DNA from: Muribaculaceae bacterium
GTDB lineage: Bacteria; Bacteroidota; Bacteroidia; Bacteroidales; Muribaculaceae
Length of the DNA: 64,000 bases
Direction of reading: 5' to 3'
Assembly (NCBI GenBank): GCA_022509185.1
Contig: JAFLTS010000003.1
Span: forward strand, 114,068 to 178,067
Within the stretch, counting starts at the first letter, position 1; each line of letters begins with the position of its first letter. Position numbers and translations under genes: made by a program. Positions 46,176-55,786 of the stretch are shown here, one piece after another. Under the pieces are notes generated by a model. That model was not told where the DNA came from and did no database searches. It saw only the letters and a program-made list of their open reading frames with translations.

Positions 46176-47051
46176 ATGAAAATAATACGGACACTATACG
46201 ACATGACCCAATATAGGGTTCAACAGAGAGATCGAGGTGCCTCAGTTGGTTTTGTTCCTACGATGGGAGCATTGCATGAGGGGCACATGTCGTTGGTGGA
46301 ACAAGCAGTAAGAGAAAATGCGGTTACTGTGGTAAGTGTTTTTGTAAATCCGATTCAATTCAATAATAAAGAGGATTATGAAAAATATCCACGAACAGAA
46401 GAAGAGGATTTCAAAAAACTGGCGGCAGCCGGCGTAGATGCTGTTTTTGCACCTACTGCTGAAGAGCTTTATCCGGAAGAAGGCAATAATTGCAAAGAAT
46501 ATGAGCTGGGAGAGGTGGCCTCCGTGATGGAAGGCAAATATCGACCGGGTCATTTTCAGGGAGTAGCAAAAGTGCTCGACCTTCTTTTCAGATTGATTGA
46601 TCCACGGAGGGCTTATTTCGGAGAAAAAGATTTCCAACAGATAGCAGTCGTGAGAAATCTATTAAAAAGCGAGGGTCTACATGTTGAAATCGTTGCCTGT
46701 CCGATAAAAAGAGCTTCAGACGGTCTTGCATTATCAAGCAGAAATACCCGTCTCACAAAGGAACAGAGAGATGTTGCTCCTGAAATATATCAGACACTTA
46801 AATATAGTGTGGAGTACAGTAAGGACCATTCCGTACAGGCAACCCACGACACTGTAGTGGAACATCTGGACGCCATACCGGGAATGAAGGTTGAATATTT
46901 TGAAATTGTTGATGCCCGTACCCTGCAGCCCATTGATGAGTGGGATGAATCAAATTGGATTGTAGGATGCATTACAGTATATTGTGGAGATGTCCGTCTA
47001 ATTGACAACATAGCCTATAGATTGCCAAATAAAGTGGATCATGCTGATTGA
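46176..47051 (+). CDS. panC: Pantothenate synthetase
   Basis: 291 residues. The HIGH-type motif is [12 protein letters not shown], followed by [12 protein letters not shown] and LSSRNTRL. It joins pantoate and beta-alanine in coenzyme A synthesis. It heads panC-panD-ffh; panD begins 11 bases before its stop. Confidence 0.97.
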   Translation: MKIIRTLYDMTQYRVQQRDRGASVGFVPTMGALHEGHMSLVEQAVRENAVTVVSVFVNPIQFNNKEDYEKYPRTEEEDFKKLAAAGVDAVFAPTAEELYPEEGNNCKEYELGEVASVMEGKYRPGHFQGVAKVLDLLFRLIDPRRAYFGEKDFQQIAVVRNLLKSEGLHVEIVACPIKRASDGLALSSRNTRLTKEQRDVAPEIYQTLKYSVEYSKDHSVQATHDTVVEHLDAIPGMKVEYFEIVDARTLQPIDEWDESNWIVGCITVYCGDVRLIDNIAYRLPNKVDHAD

Positions 47052-47391
47052 AATGATGAAATCAAAGATTCATCGTGTCACAGTGACCGAGGCGAATCTT
47101 AATTATATAGGCAGCATAACTATAGACCGTGCCTTATTGAAGGCATCCAATATCTTAGAAGGAGAAAGAGTCTATATTGTTGACAACAATAACGGGGAAC
47201 GATTTGATACCTATGTGATAGGAGGAGAAGAGGGGAGTGGTATTATTTGTCTTAACGGAGCTGCGGCCCGCAAGGTGCAACCAGGCGATATTATAATAAT
47301 TATAGCCTACGCCCAAATGACACCGGAGGAGGCTAAAGATTTCAAGCCTTCCATTATTTTCCCCGATACAACTACAAATAAAATAAATTAA
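47041..47391 (+). CDS. panD: Aspartate 1-decarboxylase (pyruvoyl enzyme)
   Basis: 116 residues. Counting from the ATG at 47041, the self-cleavage site falls at G24-S25 (YIGSITID), the standard PanD position, which supports this start although it overlaps panC by 11 bases. S25 becomes the pyruvoyl group. It makes beta-alanine for PanC, so the coupling is functional. Confidence 0.96.
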   Translation: MLIEMMKSKIHRVTVTEANLNYIGSITIDRALLKASNILEGERVYIVDNNNGERFDTYVIGGEEGSGIICLNGAAARKVQPGDIIIIIAYAQMTPEEAKDFKPSIIFPDTTTNKIN

Positions 47392-47401
47392 ATCAGAATA
47401 A

Positions 47402-48760
47402 ATGTTTAATAATCTATCGGAGCGGCTTGAAAGGTCGTTTAAGATTCTCAAAGGAGAAGGCCGAATCACGGAAATCAACATCGCAGAGACGATGAAAGAT
47501 GTGAGGAGGGCCTTACTGGATGCGGATGTAAGCTATAGGGTAGCTAAAGACTTTACTGACACTGTAAAGAAAAAAGCCTTGGGTCAGAATGTGCTGAATT
47601 CTCTACGTCCGAAAGAACAGATGGTAAAGATAGTGCATGAGGAACTCACTAACCTTATGGGAGGAGAACAGGCACCCTTGCATTTAAACGGCAATCCGGT
47701 AGTGATTCTGATGGCAGGATTACAAGGATCCGGAAAAACAACATTTTCCGGAAAACTTGCAAAGAAATTAAAGAGTACCAAAGGTAAGAGACCATTACTT
47801 GTTGCGGCGGATGTATATCGCCCCGCAGCTATAGAACAATTAAAAGTATTGGGAACCTCCATTGATGTGCCGGTTTATACCGAAGAAGGCAGTAAAGATC
47901 CTGTAGAAATAGCTAAGAATGCTGTGGCTGAGGCCAAGAAGAAGCAATTTGATGTGGTCATTATAGACACTGCGGGACGTTTGGCAGTTGATAAGGAAAT
48001 GATGGATGAGATAGAAACCATCAAAAATGCTGTTAAACCACAAGAGATTCTGTTTGTAGTAGATTCCATGACCGGACAGGATGCCGTTAATACAGCTAAG
48101 GAGTTTAACCAGCGCCTGGATTTCAATGGAGTAGTATTGACTAAACTTGACGGTGATACAAGAGGTGGGGCTGCCTTATCTATCAGATCGGTGGTTGAGA
48201 AGCCTATTAAATTTGTTGGTACGGGTGAAAAACTTGAAGACATTCAAGAATTTAATCCGGAAGGTATGGCCAGTCGTATCCTCGGAATGGGGGATATCGT
48301 GGAATTGGCCAAAAGGGCTCAAGAGATATACGATCAGAAAGAGGCTGAACGCCTTCAGCAGAAAATAAAGAAAAATAAGTTCGATTTCGAGGATTTCCTG
48401 AATCAGATACACCAGATTAAGAAAATGGGCAATCTTAAAGATCTGGCTTCAATGATACCCGGAGTCGGGAAGGCTATCAAAGATATAGATATCGACGACA
48501 ATGCCTTTAATTCTATTGAAGCTATGATTAATTCAATGACCCCTTATGAACGTCATAATCCAGAAATAATTAATCAAAGCAGACGTCAAAGAATAGCTAA
48601 TGGATCAGGAAATACTATCCAATCTGTGAATCGTTTCTTGAAACAGTTTGAAGACACACGAAAGATGATGAAAGCTGCCACAAATATGAAAAACCCCATG
48701 AAAATGATGGGACAATTGAAGCAGGCTCAGGCAGCCATGGGAAAAGGATTCAGAAAATAA
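47402..48760 (+). CDS. ffh: Signal recognition particle protein Ffh
   Basis: 452 residues. N domain, G domain (P-loop LQGSGKTT, DTAGR, TKLDGDTRGG) and a methionine-rich M domain ending MGKGFRK. It binds signal peptides and 4.5S RNA for co-translational membrane targeting. It follows panD by ten bases and ends at a strong terminator. Confidence 0.97.
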   Translation: MFNNLSERLERSFKILKGEGRITEINIAETMKDVRRALLDADVSYRVAKDFTDTVKKKALGQNVLNSLRPKEQMVKIVHEELTNLMGGEQAPLHLNGNPVVILMAGLQGSGKTTFSGKLAKKLKSTKGKRPLLVAADVYRPAAIEQLKVLGTSIDVPVYTEEGSKDPVEIAKNAVAEAKKKQFDVVIIDTAGRLAVDKEMMDEIETIKNAVKPQEILFVVDSMTGQDAVNTAKEFNQRLDFNGVVLTKLDGDTRGGAALSIRSVVEKPIKFVGTGEKLEDIQEFNPEGMASRILGMGDIVELAKRAQEIYDQKEAERLQQKIKKNKFDFEDFLNQIHQIKKMGNLKDLASMIPGVGKAIKDIDIDDNAFNSIEAMINSMTPYERHNPEIINQSRRQRIANGSGNTIQSVNRFLKQFEDTRKMMKAATNMKNPMKMMGQLKQAQAAMGKGFRK

Positions 48761-48771
48761 ATATAAATAAG

Positions 48772-48816
48772 AAAAAAGAGGATGGCCTTATTTCAATAGG
48801 GCCATCCTCTTTTTAT
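48772..48816. terminator. Strong bidirectional terminator after ffh
   Basis: AAAAAAGAGGATGGCC and GGCCATCCTCTTTTT form a stem of at least 14 bp around TTATTTCAATAG. It ends ffh and also the convergent T9SS cargo gene. Confidence 0.9.
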
Positions 48817-48833
48817 ATTCACCTAAGAAAGTA

Positions 48834-50663
48834 TTAACGAATCACTGATTTGTGAGTTTTATAAGAGCCGTCGCTCATAATTTCTTTCACAATATAAATT
48901 CCATTTGAAGGTTTCACGATTCTTCTACCTGCAAGATCAAAATATTGAGTTTCCACAGGTTTAATATCGCTAACTTTCTCTATGTTCTTAACGGCGGTGG
49001 TATTACCCAAAGCACTCTTGTTGGCATTAATGATTTTATTATTGTTCTTGTCAATAATAAAAGCAGTAACTACTAAATCTTCCGGATTTTGAATAAGGTC
49101 ATTGTCAGCAATATTATAAGAGAACTGATGGGTATATTCCTGACCTACATTAATTTTTTCAGGAAGACTGTTTTCTACACCTTTATAACCTTCGATATCG
49201 ACAGCAACGTCATTAAAGACAAGGCCGAAAACTTTTTCGGGCCATTCTGTAAGCTGTTCAAGTTCAGTGCCTTCATATCCTTTTTCACCGGTATAATAGT
49301 TGGTCTGAGCCCAAGATTTATTAGAAAGATTATTTGACACTAAAGTGTAGCCAATTTGGTAATTGGCATTGTCAATATCCAGTACGAAAGTAACTGAAGT
49401 ATTAACATTAACCATGTCTCCTTCCAACTCAGTGTCAAGATTAATCTCGGCAACAGCTAACTGAGCCATTGTATCTTCAAGATTGTAAGCCACTCCGAAA
49501 GGTTCATCCGTATCACCCCAATAAGGATCTATAATAGAATAGCGGTCGATTGTGGCAGTGGGAAATGCAGTAATATTAACCGGGTAGTCTGAAGTTATCT
49601 GCATTGGATCTCCATTGTGATAACTAACAACAACTACATCATCTCCATATTTTTCTTGAATAAGTTCTAAAGCGATATAGCCTCCTGGGCACCAACCACA
49701 CCACAGGCCTGTATATTCTTCCATAAGTGGACGATGAGTCGGCTCAAACGGCATCACATTAACTACAGGATTAATAAATCCGAGTAAGGCGTCGTTGGGC
49801 TGCCCGTTAACCTGAGTAATGCTAAATTCCATTGTATATGCTCCCGGTTCTGATAGACCATCAAATGATAATGTGACTGGTGTTGTAGTTGCCAGACTTG
49901 GTTGAATTGCTTCCGGCAACACAGCATTTCCCGAGTAAACTTGATCTGATCCTTGGTATGAATAAGTATAAGTAATATTCTCTATAGGATTCAAGCCCTT
50001 ATTGGAAATAAAGAACTCTATATCAAAATCTTCACCTTTAGAGGCATAAACAGGTGAATTATTTAAAATATCAGCTGAATATTGAGGGAATTCACCTTCT
50101 AAAGTTACTACTATAAATGCAACAGCATTCTCGTTTTCAGAATAATTAGACCACCTTTGTATAGACTTATTCATATGCAAAAAAAGACCATTGATATTGG
50201 CTCCCTCGCTTATAACTACAGGTTTTTTCTGTTCATCTGACTTAGTCTCAGTTATATTCATTGAGTAACCTACATAAATGGGTTGATCAGTAAGTACATA
50301 GGGATTTTCCAACTCTACTGAAAGCAACCCGAGTTCCTGACCTTCAAAATTTGTTTCGACAGGAGTTGCTTCGAAACTTCCAAGATCCGGGTCGTTTACT
50401 TTATTTGTCAGAGTTAATTCACTTGATAACCAAACGGAGGTTTCCTCTATGCCCTCAATAGTGCTAATATAAGCACTTATAGAAGTAATTTTTTTGCCGG
50501 CCAGAGTAGGATCGCTTATACATATTGCCACATCCACCGTTTCCTTTTTATTTTTTCCGTAAGAAGATAATTCTCCCTGGGCGTATGTAAAATCAACTTC
50601 AGCAGCTGAAGCAATACATGCCACTGAAGAAGAAAGGATTAATGAAAATAAAATTTTTTTCAT
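48834..50663 (-). CDS. Omp28-like T9SS cargo protein with thioredoxin-like CxxC
   Basis: 609 residues. Signal peptide (residues 1-20, ending SAA), beta-rich N-terminal half, then an Omp28-type thioredoxin-like segment with C322 and C325 in GLWCGWCP. The C-terminal 70 or so residues are a type IX secretion sorting domain (DLAGRRIVKPSNGIYIV...). It should be exported across the outer membrane and perhaps anchored there. The substrate of the CxxC site is unknown. A second T9SS gene lies just upstream. Confidence 0.88.
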   Translation of the reverse strand: MKKILFSLILSSSVACIASAAEVDFTYAQGELSSYGKNKKETVDVAICISDPTLAGKKITSISAYISTIEGIEETSVWLSSELTLTNKVNDPDLGSFEATPVETNFEGQELGLLSVELENPYVLTDQPIYVGYSMNITETKSDEQKKPVVISEGANINGLFLHMNKSIQRWSNYSENENAVAFIVVTLEGEFPQYSADILNNSPVYASKGEDFDIEFFISNKGLNPIENITYTYSYQGSDQVYSGNAVLPEAIQPSLATTTPVTLSFDGLSEPGAYTMEFSITQVNGQPNDALLGFINPVVNVMPFEPTHRPLMEEYTGLWCGWCPGGYIALELIQEKYGDDVVVVSYHNGDPMQITSDYPVNITAFPTATIDRYSIIDPYWGDTDEPFGVAYNLEDTMAQLAVAEINLDTELEGDMVNVNTSVTFVLDIDNANYQIGYTLVSNNLSNKSWAQTNYYTGEKGYEGTELEQLTEWPEKVFGLVFNDVAVDIEGYKGVENSLPEKINVGQEYTHQFSYNIADNDLIQNPEDLVVTAFIIDKNNNKIINANKSALGNTTAVKNIEKVSDIKPVETQYFDLAGRRIVKPSNGIYIVKEIMSDGSYKTHKSVIR

Positions 50664-50698
50664 TTCTGTTTAATTATTGTGGTTTAATATAAGGCAAA

Positions 50699-50734
50699 CC
50701 GGAGGATATTTCGCGTTGGCAATATATCCTCCGG
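50699..50734 (-). terminator. Strong hairpin between the two T9SS cargo genes
   Basis: CCGGAGGATAT (50699-50709) pairs with ATATCCTCCGG (50724-50734), an 11-bp perfect stem. On the minus strand it is followed by TTTGCC, a poor T-tract, so it could be a weak terminator, an RNA stability element or a processing site. Confidence 0.6.
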
Positions 50735-50752
50735 AAAAAATTACCAAATTAA

Positions 50753-52387
50753 TTATCTAATTATAGCTTTTTTAGCTACAACAGAACCATCTGCTTTAGT
50801 AGCACGGATAATGTATATTCCTTTTTCTGGATTAGCGATCTTACGTCCGGAGAGATCATAGTAAGAAACGCTCTTGATTTCTGAATCGAAAATGCTTTCT
50901 ATACCGGCCGGTTCTTCAGTAATTTCACCGGTTGCAAGATTCAGAGTCACTATATCGGATTGAGTCAGATTATTGTCATACTTGTAAACAGTCTGAACAC
51001 CTAAGGTTTTCATAGTGTCAAAGTAGAATCCAACTTCACGCATACCACCACTATAGATATAAAAATCGTCGCCATTTGTAAAGTTGAAAGGTACCTCATC
51101 GCCTTTGCCAAAACCAAAGTAATAGTAATTGTCATAGTCTTCCTCGAAAGTAAATAGATCTCCGTCTACATATACTTTATAATAAAGATCCTCATTATTC
51201 AAGACATTTCCTTCGGTAGAAACGTTAGGAACAGTGAAGAAGAATGAATAGTAACCATAGTAATCTAAGTTCTCATCAGTGAATAACAGATTTCTCGGGT
51301 TTTTCGGAGTTCCGCTAAAATTATCCTGATTCTGGATTACAAAATTCTCATATAGAACTATATCAAATGGTCCTTCCTCAGTCGTAGCCATTATAAATAA
51401 TAAAGGAGAATCTTCAGCATATGTGATATAATTATTTTCCCAATCCAACTCTAATGTACAAACTGCAGAAGCATCTGCCAAAACATATTCACCATCTTCT
51501 TCTATAACGCACTTCGTATAGACAGGATAATACATATAATAGAAACCTAAGAACTGATCCTGAGATATAGTGGCTTTATTTCCTTCTAGATCTGCAACTA
51601 TCACAGTATAAGGAGCCATATCACTGCAAAGACCTTCAAGATACAATTTATTATTATCAACAGCTATTTGCATCGGGAGACCATAAATGCCATCATTGAA
51701 ATAATAAGTTTCTGTTTCTAGACCTTCCGGCATTGTATTAGGTTGCTCATCAAGCGGTGAAAATACTAAAGAAGTATAACCTAAACCTGCATCTGAGTAA
51801 TCATCAGTATAAACCAAGCCAAGCATATATTCATCCTCATCTCCTTCAGGAAGTTCAAGGACGATATCTCCATCATCATATACAAGGAAGTTGGCATTAC
51901 CTTCGTAAGCCTGATACTCTCCGTTCTTATCTAATTTAAGGAGTGTAAGAAGATAGCCATATCCATAATCTTCATAATAGTACATAAGCTGAGGAAGTTC
52001 AACTGTAATGGCATCTTCGGAAATTGTACCTACGGTATAAGTTCCAAAACCTGAATCAGGCATGATGTCATAGAAATATACAGTATCATCTTCACCGTAA
52101 ATTAAAATTGTATAGTAACCTTCTCCTTCAAAAGGTTCTCCATACATCATGCCTGTAACATCAATTGAATAATACACCGGATCTCCTTGCACATCATATA
52201 TAACTTCCTGTGCTCTGGTCTCTCCGCGTGTTGCAGTTGCCACATGTTTAGGGCTTTGTTTCAAAAATTCTTTTTTTACAGTTTTATTGGCTCGTAAAGA
52301 GCTCTTAACTGAGGGAACTTGAGGAGCAGCGAATGCAGTTCCTGCTACCAAAGCACCGACTGAAAGAAGAGTAAAAAGTTTCTTCAT
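50753..52387 (-). CDS. T9SS sorting-domain protein, unknown function
   Basis: 544 residues. Signal peptide (residues 1-20, GALVAGTAFA), a mature region very rich in Tyr, Asp and Glu without a domain I recognise, and a C-terminal T9SS sorting domain (DLSGRKIANPEKGIYII...AKKAIIR). It should be secreted to the surface. It has its own consensus promoter and a 5' UTR of about 60 bases. It may be co-transcribed with the Omp28-like gene behind it. Confidence 0.82.
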   Translation of the reverse strand: MKKLFTLLSVGALVAGTAFAAPQVPSVKSSLRANKTVKKEFLKQSPKHVATATRGETRAQEVIYDVQGDPVYYSIDVTGMMYGEPFEGEGYYTILIYGEDDTVYFYDIMPDSGFGTYTVGTISEDAITVELPQLMYYYEDYGYGYLLTLLKLDKNGEYQAYEGNANFLVYDDGDIVLELPEGDEDEYMLGLVYTDDYSDAGLGYTSLVFSPLDEQPNTMPEGLETETYYFNDGIYGLPMQIAVDNNKLYLEGLCSDMAPYTVIVADLEGNKATISQDQFLGFYYMYYPVYTKCVIEEDGEYVLADASAVCTLELDWENNYITYAEDSPLLFIMATTEEGPFDIVLYENFVIQNQDNFSGTPKNPRNLLFTDENLDYYGYYSFFFTVPNVSTEGNVLNNEDLYYKVYVDGDLFTFEEDYDNYYYFGFGKGDEVPFNFTNGDDFYIYSGGMREVGFYFDTMKTLGVQTVYKYDNNLTQSDIVTLNLATGEITEEPAGIESIFDSEIKSVSYYDLSGRKIANPEKGIYIIRATKADGSVVAKKAIIR

Positions 52388-52457
52388 AAAGTTAAGTTTA
52401 GGTTTATAAAATAGAAATGAATTCTAAACCATTTAGATTTAGTTTACATTTATCCGA

Positions 52458-52487
52458 CAAAAATAATAAAAACTCTTATGAAGTCAA
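52458..52487 (-). promoter_or_regulatory. Promoter of the T9SS cargo gene at 50753-52387
   Basis: TTG (52487-52485), 19-base spacer, TATTTTTG (52465-52458) on the minus strand. Confidence 0.8.
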
Positions 52488-52522
52488 AAAATGTATTAAA
52501 TAAAAAACAATCAGACATATAG

Positions 52523-52553
52523 AAAAGAAGAGCCTTTAAGGGACTCTTCTTTT
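52523..52553. terminator. Terminator after galE
   Basis: AAAAGAAGAG (52523-52532) and CTCTTCTTTT (52544-52553) form a 10-bp stem just after the galE stop on the minus strand, with T-runs included in the stem arms. Confidence 0.85.
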
Positions 52554-52561
52554 ATCTTAAT

Positions 52562-53581
52562 TTATTTGCAATTACATTGCCATTGCCATGCATTTCGCAT
52601 TGTATCCTTAATATTGGCTTCAGCTTTCCATCCAAGCTCATGGTTAGCTTTATATGGGTTAGCCCAAATCTTTTCTATGTCACCCGCTCTTCGTGCTCCT
52701 ATTTTATGGGGTACTTTTACGCCCGTAGCAGACTCAAAAGCATTTATAAGCTCGAGAACTGATAATCCGTTACCTGTTCCAAGATTAAAAATCTCGATAG
52801 AATCATAATCTTTCCCATTAAGCATGCGCTCCATAGCAATCACATGAGCTTTAGCAAGATCCACCACGTCAATATAATCACGAATGCAACTTCCGTCAGG
52901 AGTATTGTAATCATCTCCAAACACTGTCAATTCAGGCCGGATTCCGGCTGCAGCCTGAGTTAGGAATGGCACCAGATTTTGGGGTACACCAAGAGGCAGT
53001 TCTCCGATATAACCTGAGGGATGGGCGCCTATAGGATTAAAATATCTTAAAATAATGCTTTTAATCGGTGCTCCACTCGCTACGTAATCCTCTATAATTT
53101 CTTCCGAAATCTGTTTTGTATTGCCATAAGGGGAAGTGGCCGACTTTATAGGCGCACTCTCATCAATAGGATTCACATCAGGTTCCCCATAAACGGTGCA
53201 TGAAGAGGAGAAAACGATTCCTATAACTCCATACTCCGGCATAAGCTGAAGAAGATTTATTAGAGTGTTGAGGTTATTGCGATAATAGAGAAGTGGTTTC
53301 TGGACACTTTCACCTACAGCTTTAGAAGCCGCAAAGTTAATTATACCCTTGATTCCGGGATTATCTTCAAAAAGTTTCCTAAGGGTTTCTAAATCAGTGC
53401 AATCTCCTTTTACGAAAACCGGTCGTTTGCCTGTAATTTTTTCTATTCCATCGATTACTTTTTCATTACTATTGGAAAGATTATCGATTATAACAACTTC
53501 ATAGCCGGCATTCATCAATTCAACTGTAGTATGTGACCCGATATACCCTGTGCCACCGGTAACGAGAATTTTCTCTTTCAT
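52562..53581 (-). CDS. galE: UDP-glucose 4-epimerase
   Basis: 339 residues. NAD-binding GGTGYIGSH at residues 8-16, the catalytic SSSCTVYG and YGNTK (YxxxK) motifs. It interconverts UDP-glucose and UDP-galactose. It lies 12 bases after a sugar nucleotidyltransferase, and a terminator follows. Confidence 0.95.
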   Translation of the reverse strand: MKEKILVTGGTGYIGSHTTVELMNAGYEVVIIDNLSNSNEKVIDGIEKITGKRPVFVKGDCTDLETLRKLFEDNPGIKGIINFAASKAVGESVQKPLLYYRNNLNTLINLLQLMPEYGVIGIVFSSSCTVYGEPDVNPIDESAPIKSATSPYGNTKQISEEIIEDYVASGAPIKSIILRYFNPIGAHPSGYIGELPLGVPQNLVPFLTQAAAGIRPELTVFGDDYNTPDGSCIRDYIDVVDLAKAHVIAMERMLNGKDYDSIEIFNLGTGNGLSVLELINAFESATGVKVPHKIGARRAGDIEKIWANPYKANHELGWKAEANIKDTMRNAWQWQCNCK

Positions 53582-53593
53582 AATGTTTAAAAT

Positions 53594-54493
53594 TTAGAAA
53601 AGTTTTTTAGGATAGAGACCTTCATCTACCAATTTTTTGAATTGAGCCACTGTAGCATCTCTGTCGGCAGCATATGTCACACCAAACCATTTTGACGGAG
53701 TAGGAAGAACTTTGAGTTTGATTTTTCCTTCTTCAATAAGCTCATTCACGACGGTGGGTATATAAAATTCAGCTTTCAATTCGTCATGATTTTTCTCTAG
53801 AAACTTAAGGAATGACTGTAAAGAATAATCAAAATAATCCGGGGTGAATCCCCACATATTCATAGATACGGAAGCACCTTCGGGGAACTCTTTTTCCTGA
53901 TCATCCACCACATGAATCAATTTGCCATCTTTCCTTTCTATTCCATGACATTCCACAACACCTGTCAGATCACCTTCCTCGCTAACTTCACATAGTCCGC
54001 GAGATACTCCACCGTTTTCACTAAGAGTATTTTCCACATTAAATCCAATCATGCAATAGCAGTCTTTCTTACCTTCTACTGATTTCAGGAAATCTGCGAG
54101 TATCTTGAAACTTTCCGCTCCATAATAATCGTCGGCATTAATCACGGCGAAAGGCTCCTTAATCACATCTTTACCCATTAATACAGCATGGTTGGTTCCC
54201 CATGGTTTCTTTCTTTCCGGATTCGGTTTATATCCTCCGGGAATATCATTGATATCCTGGAACACTACTTCTACCGGTACATGACCTTCATATTTTGAAA
54301 TAACTTTATCACGAAATTCTTGCTCAAAATCATGACGGATCACGAAAACGATTTTGCCGAAACCGGCTCTCAGAGCATCGTAGACAGAATAATCCATGAT
54401 AGTCTCACCACTGGGGCCGAGACCGTCGAGTTGTTTCAAACCTCCATACCTGCTTCCCATACCGGCAGCTAAAATGAATAAAGTTGGTTTCAT
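53594..54493 (-). CDS. Sugar nucleotidyltransferase
   Basis: 299 residues. The N-terminal nucleotide loop is LAAGMGSRYGGLKQLD, followed by the metal-binding VINADDYYG. It belongs to the NDP-sugar pyrophosphorylase (NTP transferase) superfamily. Being next to galE suggests it makes a UDP-hexose, but the substrate is not shown by sequence. Bacteroidales members are usually annotated simply as nucleotidyltransferases. Confidence 0.88.
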   Translation of the reverse strand: MKPTLFILAAGMGSRYGGLKQLDGLGPSGETIMDYSVYDALRAGFGKIVFVIRHDFEQEFRDKVISKYEGHVPVEVVFQDINDIPGGYKPNPERKKPWGTNHAVLMGKDVIKEPFAVINADDYYGAESFKILADFLKSVEGKKDCYCMIGFNVENTLSENGGVSRGLCEVSEEGDLTGVVECHGIERKDGKLIHVVDDQEKEFPEGASVSMNMWGFTPDYFDYSLQSFLKFLEKNHDELKAEFYIPTVVNELIEEGKIKLKVLPTPSKWFGVTYAADRDATVAQFKKLVDEGLYPKKLF

Positions 54494-54562
54494 GGTTGTA
54501 TTATTTATAAATTCAGTGTTTTAATTTTTATTTAAGAGTAGTTCAGAAAATATCCTTATAGT

Positions 54563-55711
54563 TTAAAGTTCCATTCTTGGAAGAACCGCGGCTTTGGGTT
54601 TTCTTATAAGTCGGGAAAATAAAAGCATAAGATCAAATAAAACTATTTTTGAATTTCCGTTTCGTTCAATATCTCTTGCGGCTCTGTTTATCTCTTCAGA
54701 AAGTTGTTCCACGTTTCCATCATGAATAAATGGAGCGAACTTTGCACTGAAATCTGTTTCTTCTGCTGTCATCAGAGTTATATTCGGAACATTGAAATTA
54801 AAAATATAATTCTCACGTATCATACGCGAACAGTAATCCAGAAACCGAAGTATCTTTTCTCGACCAAACGCTGACACCGTTTCTGAAATTTCCTTAAGAT
54901 TTTTAGCTTTTAAAGCATAAGCCGATCTCATCATATCTTTGAAAATATCAGAAAACTCTAATAATTCTTCCGGGAAAGATGCAAGCTCTTCAGCTTTACG
55001 TAAACTTCCTTCAGATATACGTGCAACTTCAGATGCTTTACTGTCATCTATTCCTTTCTTAACAAGAAAATCTTTGATTTCACTTTCTGTCAGTGGAGTG
55101 AAATTAAATCGTTGAGTTCTGGAAAGAATTGTTGGTAGGATTTTGTTGTCGTTATTTGATACAAGAATAAAAATGGTATCTTCAAAAGGTTCTTCAATAA
55201 CTTTCAACAATTTATTGGCAGCTTCAGGACGGAGTTTTTCCGGTTGCCAAATAATGAAGATTTTATAATTTTCCTGAAACGAAGAAAGAGATGCCCGGGT
55301 TAAAATATCCTCACTTTCCTGCACATAAATAGAGGGCTGGGAATTTCCGGCTTTTATAATTTCATTCCAAATTTCAGGAGGCATTAAACTATGTTTGTCA
55401 ATCATCTCCCGCCAAAGATCCATCTGATCTTTAGATATCTGAACTCCATCTTTTTTCACAACAGGAAATATGAAATGTAAGTCAGGATTGTTATGATTCT
55501 GATGTTGAAGACATGACGGACACTTTCCACACACCTCACCCTCTATGGGATTTTTGCAATGGATATATTGAGCCAATGCTCTTGCAGCCTGCATTTTCCC
55601 GATACCCGAAATACCGGAAATTAAAATAGCATGAGGGATAGTTCCCTTATCTACAAGAGATTTCAGGGCCTTGATATTTTCCCTATTGCCGGTGAGATCC
55701 TGGAACTTCAC
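54563..55711 (-). CDS. holB: DNA polymerase III, delta-prime subunit
   Basis: 382 residues. AAA+ domain with P-loop GISGIGKM, the zinc-binding Cys cluster around CGKCPSC, and a C-terminal collar. It is part of the clamp loader with HolA. The start codon is GTG (55711-55709), as no ATG fits. A full consensus promoter lies directly upstream. A 69-base gap separates it from the nucleotidyltransferase gene. Confidence 0.92.
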   Translation of the reverse strand: MKFQDLTGNRENIKALKSLVDKGTIPHAILISGISGIGKMQAARALAQYIHCKNPIEGEVCGKCPSCLQHQNHNNPDLHFIFPVVKKDGVQISKDQMDLWREMIDKHSLMPPEIWNEIIKAGNSQPSIYVQESEDILTRASLSSFQENYKIFIIWQPEKLRPEAANKLLKVIEEPFEDTIFILVSNNDNKILPTILSRTQRFNFTPLTESEIKDFLVKKGIDDSKASEVARISEGSLRKAEELASFPEELLEFSDIFKDMMRSAYALKAKNLKEISETVSAFGREKILRFLDYCSRMIRENYIFNFNVPNITLMTAEETDFSAKFAPFIHDGNVEQLSEEINRAARDIERNGNSKIVLFDLMLLFSRLIRKPKAAVLPRMEL

Positions 55712-55731
55712 TACTGATTAAGATGTTGCTA

Positions 55732-55761
55732 CAAATATAAATAAAAATAAAGTTTTTTCAA
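55732..55761 (-). promoter_or_regulatory. Promoter of holB
   Basis: TTG (55761-55759), 19-base spacer, TATATTTG (55739-55732) on the minus strand, about 20 bases before the GTG start. Confidence 0.8.
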
Positions 55762-55786
55762 TAAATTAGAGGTTTCAAAATAACTC

